Assembly (NCBI GenBank): GCA_015655535.1
Contig: JAATEW010000330.1
Location: 1-10,615, forward strand
From: Hyphomicrobiales bacterium
GTDB taxonomy: Bacteria; Pseudomonadota; Alphaproteobacteria; Rhizobiales; Beijerinckiaceae
Length of the DNA: 10,615 nucleotides
Direction of reading: 5' to 3'
Both the position numbers and the translations under genes were made by a program. Positions 4,796 to 10,615 of the stretch are shown here, piece after piece (positions within the stretch are counted from its first letter, which is position 1; every line of letters begins with the position of its first letter). The notes below the pieces were generated by a model. The model saw only the letters and a list, made by a program, of their open reading frames with translations, was not told the origin of the DNA and did no database searches.

Positions 4796-6283
4796 TCAAG
4801 ACAGGTTCGATAGATCGTCGAAAGAAAGGCCCTGAAACGGGCCCTGTTCCTTCTGCCGCATCACGATGCGGCGCGGCTTTTCATCCGGCGCGTCCGGGCG
4901 CGCGCTGGCACCGAAGCGATCTTCGAGCAGATCGAAGAGCAAGCGCGCAGTCTGAACCTCCGCTCCCTCCGGACTCGCCGGTTTCGCCGACGGCGTCCAG
5001 GCGTAAATATCGAAATGCACCCAGGCTTTGGCATTTTCAACGAAGCGGCGCAGAAACAGAGCCGCCGTGATCGAGCCCGCGAAAGAGCCGCCGGAAATAT
5101 TGTTCACGTCGGCGATCTTGCTGTCGAGCATCTTGTCGTAAGCGTCCCAAAGCGGCATGCGCCAGACGGGATCCTGCGTGGCCTTGCCATAGGCCGCGAT
5201 ATCGGCTGCGAGCGCATCATCCATCGTATAGAAGGCCGGCAGATCGGGACCGAGCGCGACGCGCGCGGCACCGGTGAGCGTCGCGAAATCGAAGAGAAAG
5301 TCGGGCGATTCATGATCCGCCACGGCCAAAGCATCGGCGAGGATGAGACGGCCTTCGGCATCCGTATTGCCGATTTCGACGGTCAGCCCCTTGCGGCTCG
5401 GATAGACGTCGCCAGGACGGAAGGCATTGCCCGAGATGGCGTTCTCGACAATCGGCAAAAGCACGCGCAAGCGCACGGCGAGATTGCCGTCCATGATCAT
5501 TGTGGCAAGCGCGAGAGCAGTCGCCGCGCCGCCCATGTCCTTCTTCATCAGTCCCATGCCGGAGCTGGGTTTGATATCGAGGCCACCTGAATCGAAACAG
5601 ACGCCTTTGCCGACCAGAGTCACCTTGGGATGGCTGTGATCGCCCCAGGAAAAATCGACGAGACGCGGCGCCCGCTCAGCCGCACGGCCGACCGCATGGA
5701 TCAGCGGCAGATTGGTCTGCAGCAGCTTGTCGCCGCGCGTGACCGTGGCTTTGGCGCCAAAGCGGCTTGCTACCTTCAAGGCTGCGGCTTCAAGCGCATC
5801 GGGGCCGAGATCGTTGGTCGGCGTGTTGATGAGATCGCGACCGAAGGCGACCGCGTCGGCGATGCGCGCAACCCGCGTGGTATCGACCTCCTGCGACGGC
5901 GACAGCTCCGGCCCATGCGTGTCGTGCGACTTATATTTGCCGAAGCGATAGGAAGCGAGAAGCCAGGACAGCGTCGCGAGCTCCAGATCATGCGGCTGAT
6001 TGGCGAAGCGATAGGTACCGGTCGGCAGCGATGTGGCGAGCCGTCCCGGCAAAAACAGATCGCGTGCCGGCGCCGCGACCTTTTCGAGGCCGAAGAGGAC
6101 GCCAGCCACTTTGCCGTTAGCGTCGGGCAGGATCATCGCGCGGCCAGGCGAAGGCTCGAAGCCGCAGGCCTTGGCAAAGGCGACCCCGCCCGCTGGCAAC
6201 ACGGCTTGGATCTCCGGCCATGTATCCGCCGAGACGAAATAGATCGGCACGGCATCCGGTGCGCCGGCACGCGTGAGCGACAT
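4796..6283 (-). CDS. Leucyl aminopeptidase family protein (peptidase family M17)
   Basis: M17 enzymes are two-metal cytosolic aminopeptidases, usually hexamers, that remove N-terminal residues from peptides. The 495-residue product keeps all five metal ligands: Lys226 and Asp231 (GKGVCFDSGGLDIKP), Asp249 (MKKDMGG), and Asp308 and Glu310 in the signature NTDAEGRL (306-313). The catalytic Lys238 and Arg312 are also present. Each lies exactly 24 positions before its counterpart in bovine lens leucine aminopeptidase. The N-terminal domain (1-140) is divergent, as expected in the family, and a short charged tail follows residue 455. AGGAG (plus positions 6290-6294), six bases before the ATG, supports the start. 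The gene is first in a two-gene unit with the NlpC/P60 peptidase and is divergent from tadD. The exact subfamily (PepA- or PepB-like) cannot be decided here. Confidence 0.94.
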   Translation of the reverse strand: MSLTRAGAPDAVPIYFVSADTWPEIQAVLPAGGVAFAKACGFEPSPGRAMILPDANGKVAGVLFGLEKVAAPARDLFLPGRLATSLPTGTYRFANQPHDLELATLSWLLASYRFGKYKSHDTHGPELSPSQEVDTTRVARIADAVAFGRDLINTPTNDLGPDALEAAALKVASRFGAKATVTRGDKLLQTNLPLIHAVGRAAERAPRLVDFSWGDHSHPKVTLVGKGVCFDSGGLDIKPSSGMGLMKKDMGGAATALALATMIMDGNLAVRLRVLLPIVENAISGNAFRPGDVYPSRKGLTVEIGNTDAEGRLILADALAVADHESPDFLFDFATLTGAARVALGPDLPAFYTMDDALAADIAAYGKATQDPVWRMPLWDAYDKMLDSKIADVNNISGGSFAGSITAALFLRRFVENAKAWVHFDIYAWTPSAKPASPEGAEVQTARLLFDLLEDRFGASARPDAPDEKPRRIVMRQKEQGPFQGLSFDDLSNLS

Positions 6284-6396
6284 CGCGAACTCCTATCGTC
6301 GAACGCCTTCCAGACCGAAGATCGCGGGCGTTCTTAACCTTCTCTTAGGGTTAACATTTTATTGCTGTTAAAAGCCAATCACGAGATGAGGTCCGC
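6284..6396. promoter_or_regulatory. Divergent intergenic promoter region of the aminopeptidase gene and tadD
   Basis: This 113-base gap must contain the promoters of both divergent units. Its central part (about 6331-6371) is AT-rich, with three TTAA words at 6334, 6351 and 6368, against a GC-rich surround. I could not place convincing -35/-10 boxes. GAGG at 6388-6391, five bases before the tadD ATG, is the tadD ribosome site. Confidence 0.55.
6334..6348 (+). promoter_or_regulatory. Candidate CtrA-type box upstream of tadD
   Basis: TTAA (6334-6337), seven bases, then TTAG (6345-6348) is one mismatch from the CtrA consensus TTAA-N7-TTAA, and the CC after the first half also fits the published extended form. 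CtrA is the cell-cycle response regulator of alphaproteobacteria and controls Flp pilus genes in Caulobacter. The box lies about 50 bases before the tadD start. The same bases also form a TTAACC/GGTTAA inverted repeat (6334-6339 and 6349-6354), so another dimeric regulator is possible. Confidence 0.35.
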
Positions 6397-7260
6397 ATGG
6401 TTTCGCTGCGAAAGTCCTCTCCATTTCCGCCAAGTCACCCTGCTAAAGCAGCAGGCATAGCCCTCATATTGAGCGCCTGCCTCATGGCGGGCGGCTGCCA
6501 GAACACAAGCCTTTCCGATGTCACCGGATCGATCGGCACACCTCAAATCCGCCCGATGCCCACCTCGGAACCGGAGCTGCGCCGCTACACCGAGGATCTT
6601 GGCCGGCGCTATGATTCCAATCCGGAAAGCAAGAACACGGCCATCGCCTATGCGCGAGGGCTGCGTGCGCTCACGCAATATGCTCAAGCCGTCGCCGTGA
6701 TGCAAAGACTGGCCGCGAAATATCCGAAGGACATGGAGGTGCTTGGTGCCTACGGCAAGGCGCTTGCCGACGCCGGGCGCTTGCAGGAAGCCGCCGATGT
6801 TCTGTCGCGCGCCCATACGCCGGAGCAGCCGAACTGGAGCATTCTCTCGGCGCAAGGCTCAGTCGCCGATCAGCTCGGCGACCACGCGCAAGCCCAAAAT
6901 TATTATGAAGCGGCTCTCAAGATCGTCCCCAACCAGCCGGAAGTGCTTTCCAATCTGGGGCTTTCCTATGCGCTCTCGAAACATCTGCCGCAGGCGGAGA
7001 CCACCCTGCAAAAGGCCGTGGCTCAGCCCAATGCCGACATGCGGGTGCGGCAGAACCTGGCGCTCGTTCTCGCCTTGCAGGGGAAATTCAACGAAGCGCA
7101 AACGATCGCCGCGCGCGACCTGTCGCCGATCGATGCCGCGACCAATGTCGAAAGCATCAAGCAAATGATCGCGCAATCGAACACCTGGCAGCAAATCCAG
7201 AAAGTCGACGGCAAGACGAAGACCATTCCCAAGGCGCAAGCGGCCGCCGACATCAATTGA
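6397..7260 (+). CDS. tadD: TadD-like TPR lipoprotein of the Tad/Flp pilus system
   Basis: TadD-type proteins are TPR lipoproteins thought to act as pilotins or assembly factors for the Tad secretin complex. The 287-residue product has a basic N-terminus, a hydrophobic stretch (about 18-33) and two cysteines that could be lipidated: Cys28 in LSAC, which fits the lipobox best, and Cys34 in AGGC at the end of the stretch. A polar linker runs to about 60. Four to five TPR-like helix pairs follow between about 79 and 245, the clearest being QAQNYYEAALKIVPNQPEVLSNLGLSYA (165-192). The last 40 residues are polar. The gene lies tail-to-tail with tadC, an arrangement I recall from other Rhizobiales. 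TPR proteins are hard to assign alone; the tad context decides the call. The start has GAGG five bases upstream. Confidence 0.82.
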   Translation: MVSLRKSSPFPPSHPAKAAGIALILSACLMAGGCQNTSLSDVTGSIGTPQIRPMPTSEPELRRYTEDLGRRYDSNPESKNTAIAYARGLRALTQYAQAVAVMQRLAAKYPKDMEVLGAYGKALADAGRLQEAADVLSRAHTPEQPNWSILSAQGSVADQLGDHAQAQNYYEAALKIVPNQPEVLSNLGLSYALSKHLPQAETTLQKAVAQPNADMRVRQNLALVLALQGKFNEAQTIAARDLSPIDAATNVESIKQMIAQSNTWQQIQKVDGKTKTIPKAQAAADIN

Positions 7261-7293
7261 GGTCAAGGCTTCACTTAAAAATCGCGTCTCGGA

Positions 7294-7330
7294 CGTCATT
7301 GCTTGCGACGGGCTATGGCTCGCAATGACG
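7294..7330. terminator. Hairpin between convergent tadD and tadC
   Basis: CGTCATTGC (7294-7302) and GCAATGACG (7322-7330) are perfect 9-base inverted arms around a 19-base loop; inner bases (GCGA with TCGC) can extend pairing in an alternative register. It fills the 72-base gap between the stops of two converging genes, so a bidirectional transcription end is likely. No clear T run follows on either strand. The words match a common dispersed palindrome type (CGTCATTGC and GCAATGACG), so it may be a repeat serving as terminator. Confidence 0.55.
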
Positions 7331-7332
7331 CC

Positions 7333-8313
7333 CTAAGACATCGTCGCTGAGATCTGGATGATCGCCGGCGTCAGAATGACCGCGAAAAGCACCGGCAGAA
7401 AGAAGATGATCATCGGCACGGTCAATTTCGGCGGCAGAGAAGCCGCTTTCTTTTCGGCCGCGAGAAGACGTTGCGACCGGCTTTCCTGCGCAACCGTCCG
7501 CAAGGCCTGGCCAAGCGGCGTGCCATAACGCTCGGCTTGGATCAGGACCGTCGAAATCTGCTTGGCCGCTTCGATTCCGGTGCGGATCGCCAGGTTTTCA
7601 TAAGCGGTTTTGCGATCGGGCAGAAAGGAAAGCTCCGCCGTGGTCAAGGTGAATTCTTCCGCCAGCGCAACCGATTGAGCGCCGATCTCCTCGGCGACTT
7701 TCCGGCACGCATGTTCGATCGACATGCCCGATTCCACGCAAATCAGCAGCAAGTCCATGGCATCCGGAAAAGCCCGGCCCATCGACTTTTGCCGCTTGGC
7801 AATCTGATTGCGAATAAAGATTTCCGGCGCCTTGAGGCCGGCATAGATCGCCGCGAGCACAGCACCGAGCTTGAAGGTAAAAGGCCAATCGAGATTGGCG
7901 ATAAAAAACACATAAGCGATGCTCACCACGCAGACGGTAAGCGGCGTGATCAGCCGGAAAAACAGAAAGCCGATCTCAGCTTGCTGGCCGCGATAACCAG
8001 CCATCAGCATCTGCAGCTTCGCCTGCTCCGTCCCAAGCCATTTCGAAAGGTTGAACCATTCCACGACCTGCTTCATATAGGCCTTGGGCGCCTGCCGGAG
8101 ATTGACCTTGTTGGCTCCCCCCGTCAGACGCTCGCGTTCCCGCGCACGGATGCGCTCGCGTTCGGCGCCAACGGCCTTCATGCGCTGCGAAAGTGTGTCT
8201 GCCTGGAGAAACGGCATCGCCACGCCCAGGATCGATGCGATCGTCGCGATCCCGACGAGCACACTCAAAATGAAATGGCCGTCGTGCAGCTTTTCGAGAA
8301 TGAGGCTTAACAT
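7333..8313 (-). CDS. tadC: Tad pilus inner-membrane platform protein TadC (type II secretion F family)
   Basis: TadC and TadB form the inner-membrane platform on which the ATPase TadA drives Flp pilin assembly. The 326-residue product has membrane segments at about 14-34, 115-138, 145-165 and 297-320. The cytoplasmic GspF-type domain covers about 180-290, with the family pattern FPDAMDLLLICVESGMSIEHACRKVAEE (182-209) and ERYGTPLGQALRTVAQESR (261-279). A charged Arg/Glu-rich stretch lies at 50-62. The length is usual for TadC, and its position as the third gene after tadA and tadB confirms the assignment. The gap from tadB is 56 bases. No strong Shine-Dalgarno is visible before the ATG, so translation may depend on the upstream message. 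It is called cpaH in the Caulobacter scheme. Confidence 0.93.
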   Translation of the reverse strand: MLSLILEKLHDGHFILSVLVGIATIASILGVAMPFLQADTLSQRMKAVGAERERIRARERERLTGGANKVNLRQAPKAYMKQVVEWFNLSKWLGTEQAKLQMLMAGYRGQQAEIGFLFFRLITPLTVCVVSIAYVFFIANLDWPFTFKLGAVLAAIYAGLKAPEIFIRNQIAKRQKSMGRAFPDAMDLLLICVESGMSIEHACRKVAEEIGAQSVALAEEFTLTTAELSFLPDRKTAYENLAIRTGIEAAKQISTVLIQAERYGTPLGQALRTVAQESRSQRLLAAEKKAASLPPKLTVPMIIFFLPVLFAVILTPAIIQISATMS

Positions 8314-8369
8314 GGACGTTACCGGGGTTCAGCGTACCGACACAAGACAGATTTGATGAAGGTCTTACC

Positions 8370-9344
8370 CTACATATCGAAATTGACCATTTTCTTGATG
8401 GTCACGATCCCGATCGTCATCCAGAACGCCGCGCAACCGAGAACGAACTGACCGGTCGTCGTCTTCCAAAGAAGCGAGATATAATCGGGGCTCGAAAGAT
8501 AGACCAGAAGCGTGACGACGAAGGGCAGCGCCCCGATAATGCCGGCCGAGGCCTTTGCCTCGCTGGACATCGCCGCGACCTTGCCCTTCATCAGTTTGCG
8601 ATCGCGCAGAACAGCGGACAAATTGCCGAGCGCCTCGGCAAGATTGCCACCTGATTTCTGCTGAATGTTGATGACGATCGCGAAGAAATTCGCTTCAGGG
8701 GTCGGAACGCGCTCCGCGATGCGCGAGGCCGCATCGCCCAATGAAATTCCGACCTGCTGAGATTCGATCATCTGCCGGAATTCGCCGCGGACAGGTTCGG
8801 CCGTCTCATTGGCGACAATGCGCATGCAATCGACGAGGGGCAGGCCCGCCCTGACGCCGCGGACGATCACGTCGATGGCGCCTGGAAATTCGTTCAAGAA
8901 TTTCTTGAGCCTGCGTTTGCGCAAATGCGAAAGCAGCCAAGCCGGCACGCCGAGGCCGCCGATGACGGTCGTGGCAACCGTCGCGAAAATATTGCCCGAC
9001 AGAATATAGCCCAAGCCCATGCCCGCGACGCCAAAGAGGGCAGAAACCACGAAGAACTTATTGCGCGACCATGTGAGGCCAGCCTGTTGCATCCGCATTT
9101 CCAGCGACAGCTTCTTGCCCTTGGCGCGGGTTTCGATCTCCTTCAGACTGTCGGTGACTTGCTTGCGGCGATTGGCTCCGTCTTGAACGCGGTCAGCCGC
9201 TCTTCTCGGACCTTGACCGCGGACCGCGGCATGCCGTTTCTCGGCTTTCTTTTCACCCGACATGTAGGGATAGACCAAAGCATAGAAGAGACCACCCGAG
9301 GTGACCATCGCCAAGACCGTGATGAGCAAGACATTCGGTTCCAT
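8370..9344 (-). CDS. tadB: Tad pilus inner-membrane platform protein TadB (type II secretion F family)
   Basis: This is the partner of TadC in the Flp pilus platform. The 324-residue product has an N-terminal membrane segment (about 5-26) and a basic cytoplasmic linker (30-80). A helical pair follows at 97-138. The GspF-type domain covers about 150-260, with FPGAIDVIVRGVRAGLPLVDCMRIVANE (153-180) and QQKSGGNLAEALGNLSAVLRDR (228-249), the usual TadB pattern. Two C-terminal membrane segments lie at about 267-285 and 299-317. The gene starts 38 bases after the tadA stop and is surely co-transcribed with it. An AGGA about ten bases before the ATG may be the ribosome site. It is called cpaG in the Caulobacter scheme. 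Confidence 0.94.
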   Translation of the reverse strand: MEPNVLLITVLAMVTSGGLFYALVYPYMSGEKKAEKRHAAVRGQGPRRAADRVQDGANRRKQVTDSLKEIETRAKGKKLSLEMRMQQAGLTWSRNKFFVVSALFGVAGMGLGYILSGNIFATVATTVIGGLGVPAWLLSHLRKRRLKKFLNEFPGAIDVIVRGVRAGLPLVDCMRIVANETAEPVRGEFRQMIESQQVGISLGDAASRIAERVPTPEANFFAIVINIQQKSGGNLAEALGNLSAVLRDRKLMKGKVAAMSSEAKASAGIIGALPFVVTLLVYLSSPDYISLLWKTTTGQFVLGCAAFWMTIGIVTIKKMVNFDM

Positions 9345-9382
9345 GACGCTTCTATCCTAGCTCGATGCCGTTTTGGCGAAGA

Positions 9383-10615
9383 TCACGCTATATCTCTCTT
9401 TTCCGCCGCATCCAGGGCCGCGGCCAGTCGAACCTCCTCGCCGTAGTAACGGGCGCGCTCCCAAAAACGCGGACGTCCGATACCCGTCGAATGATGGGAG
9501 CCTTTCAGCCGGCCTGCGGCGTCCTCTCCGGTTATTTCGTAAACAAACAGATCCTGGGTGATGATGACTTCGCCTTCAAGGCCGAGCACTTCGGTAATAT
9601 GCGTGATGCGGCGCGAACCGTCGCGCAAGCGCGCCGCCTGAATGATCACGTCGATCGACGAAACGATCATATCTCGCAAGGTGCGCGGCGGCAGAGCGAA
9701 ACCGCCCATGGTGATCATCGATTCGAGACGGCTCAGGGCTTCGCGCGGCGAATTGGCATGCAGCGTTCCCATCGATCCGTCGTGACCCGTGTTCATCGCC
9801 TGGAGAAGGTCGAAGGCTTCGGGTCCGCGCACCTCGCCGACGATGATGCGTTCCGGACGCATACGCAGGCAGTTTCGGACGAGATCGCGCATGCTGATCA
9901 TGCCGCTGCCTTCGAGATTGGCCGGCCGTGTTTCGAGCCGCACCACATGAGGCTGCTGCAATTGCAGTTCCGCCGCGTCCTCGCATGTGATGACGCGTTC
10001 GTCGGCATCGATGTAATTCGTGAGGCAATTGAGCAGCGTGGTTTTACCCGAACCGGTACCGCCGGAAATCAAGACATTGCAGCGGACCCGGCTGATCACT
10101 TTCAGAATTTCCGCGCCTTCCGGCGAAATCGCACCGAAGCGCTGCAGCTGATCGAGAGTCAGCTTGTCCTTGCGGAATTTACGAATGGTCAAAGCCGGAC
10201 CGTCGAGCGCGAGCGGCGGTGCGATCACATTGACGCGCGATCCATCGTGGAGACGCGCGTCGCAGATCGGCGAGGCTTCATCGACGCGGCGGCCGACCTG
10301 GCTCACGATCCGCTGGCAGATATTCATCAACTGCGCGTTGTCGCGAAACCTTATGTTGGTCAATTGGATCTTGCCGCCGACTTCGATGAAGGTCCGCGTC
10401 GCGCCATTCACCATGATATCGGCGATGTCGTCGCGCGCCAGGAGCGGCTCGAGCGGCCCGTAACCCAGAACGTCGTTGCAGATGTCGTCGAGCATATCCT
10501 CCTGCTCGGCAATCGACATGACGACATTCTTGATCGAAATGATTTCATTGACGATATCGCGGATTTCTTCGCGTGCGCTTTCGGCGTCGAGACGCGACGA
10601 TTGCGACAGATCGAT
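9383..10615 (-). CDS. cpaF: Tad pilus assembly ATPase TadA/CpaF, 5'-truncated
   Basis: TadA/CpaF is the hexameric secretion ATPase that powers Flp pilin assembly at the inner membrane. The frame stays open to the right edge, 32 codons beyond the ATG at 10519. Those codons read as normal CpaF sequence (ESAREEIRDIVNEIISIKNVV), so the true start lies outside and 410 residues are visible. Counting from the ATG at 10519: a conserved N-terminal part has ICNDVLGYGPLEPLLARDDIADIMVNG (13-39); Walker A is GGTGSGKT (153-160); the Asp box is VITCEDAAELQL (176-187); Walker B and the catalytic Glu229 lie in RIIVGEVRG (224-232); the His box is TGHDGSMGTLHANS (244-257). All are intact. The gene is upstream of tadB and tadC in one minus-strand operon. 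Confidence 0.96.
   Translation of the reverse strand: MDLSQSSRLDAESAREEIRDIVNEIISIKNVVMSIAEQEDMLDDICNDVLGYGPLEPLLARDDIADIMVNGATRTFIEVGGKIQLTNIRFRDNAQLMNICQRIVSQVGRRVDEASPICDARLHDGSRVNVIAPPLALDGPALTIRKFRKDKLTLDQLQRFGAISPEGAEILKVISRVRCNVLISGGTGSGKTTLLNCLTNYIDADERVITCEDAAELQLQQPHVVRLETRPANLEGSGMISMRDLVRNCLRMRPERIIVGEVRGPEAFDLLQAMNTGHDGSMGTLHANSPREALSRLESMITMGGFALPPRTLRDMIVSSIDVIIQAARLRDGSRRITHITEVLGLEGEVIITQDLFVYEITGEDAAGRLKGSHHSTGIGRPRFWERARYYGEEVRLAAALDAAEKRDIA

Noticed and set aside
5015..6337. Long plus-strand open frames opposite the aminopeptidase gene (5015-5590 and 5630-6337).
   Set aside because: They are antisense to a gene with an intact M17 active site and encode Arg/Gly-rich sequence with no motifs. 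High G+C makes such shadows common.
7471..8310. A 279-residue plus-strand open frame opposite tadC.
   Set aside because: It is antisense to a clear TadC gene, shows no family pattern, and its ribosome site and composition are unconvincing.
9383..10519. Taking the ATG at 10519 as the start of cpaF.
   Set aside because: The frame continues to the right edge with typical CpaF residues, so the gene is cut by the window.

Overview
The window is a piece of a high-G+C alphaproteobacterial chromosome. The order ffh-rpsP-rimM-trmD, the alanine-rich S16 tail, the Rhizobiales-style dispersed palindromes and the Tad pilus genes with a convergent tadD all point to Hyphomicrobiales (Rhizobiales). A Beijerinckiaceae- or Methylocystaceae-like member is a guess that the sequence alone cannot settle. 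Both ends are cut inside genes: ffh lacks its 5' part at the left, and tadA/cpaF lacks its 5' part at the right.

Region 1 (1-3218, + strand) is a translation and protein-targeting operon: Ffh (signal recognition particle GTPase), ribosomal protein S16, the 16S maturation factor RimM, and the tRNA m1G37 methyltransferase TrmD. Two of its intergenic gaps carry palindromic elements: two oppositely oriented copies between rpsP and rimM, and one larger imperfect palindrome between rimM and trmD. The usual next gene, rplS, does not follow trmD here.

Region 2 (3219-3928) is a small stretch of visibly lower G+C. It holds one unrecognised minus-strand gene for a 157-residue proline-rich protein with a single C-terminal membrane segment. 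Short inverted repeats lie on both sides of it.

Region 3 (3929-6283, - strand) is a two-gene unit: an M17 leucyl-aminopeptidase-type enzyme, then nine bases later an SH3/NlpC-P60 peptidase. All active-site residues can be seen. The pair is plausibly a peptide and murein-peptide breakdown module.

Region 4 (6284-10615) is part of a Tad/Flp (Cpa) pilus locus. On the minus strand run tadA (cpaF, ATPase), tadB and tadC (inner-membrane platform proteins). tadD, a TPR lipoprotein, is transcribed toward them from the + strand and meets tadC at a hairpin typical of convergent ends. The 113-base divergent gap between the aminopeptidase gene and tadD contains a near-match to a CtrA box, which would fit cell-cycle control of pilus assembly.

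No transposase, integrase, CRISPR array, tRNA or rRNA was seen. The window is mostly conserved core genome. I did not find a convincing undescribed system. The best candidates for a second look are the low-G+C islet with its orphan tail-anchored protein, the putative CtrA site, and a cluster of implausible substitutions at the very start of the window in the Ffh GTPase core.
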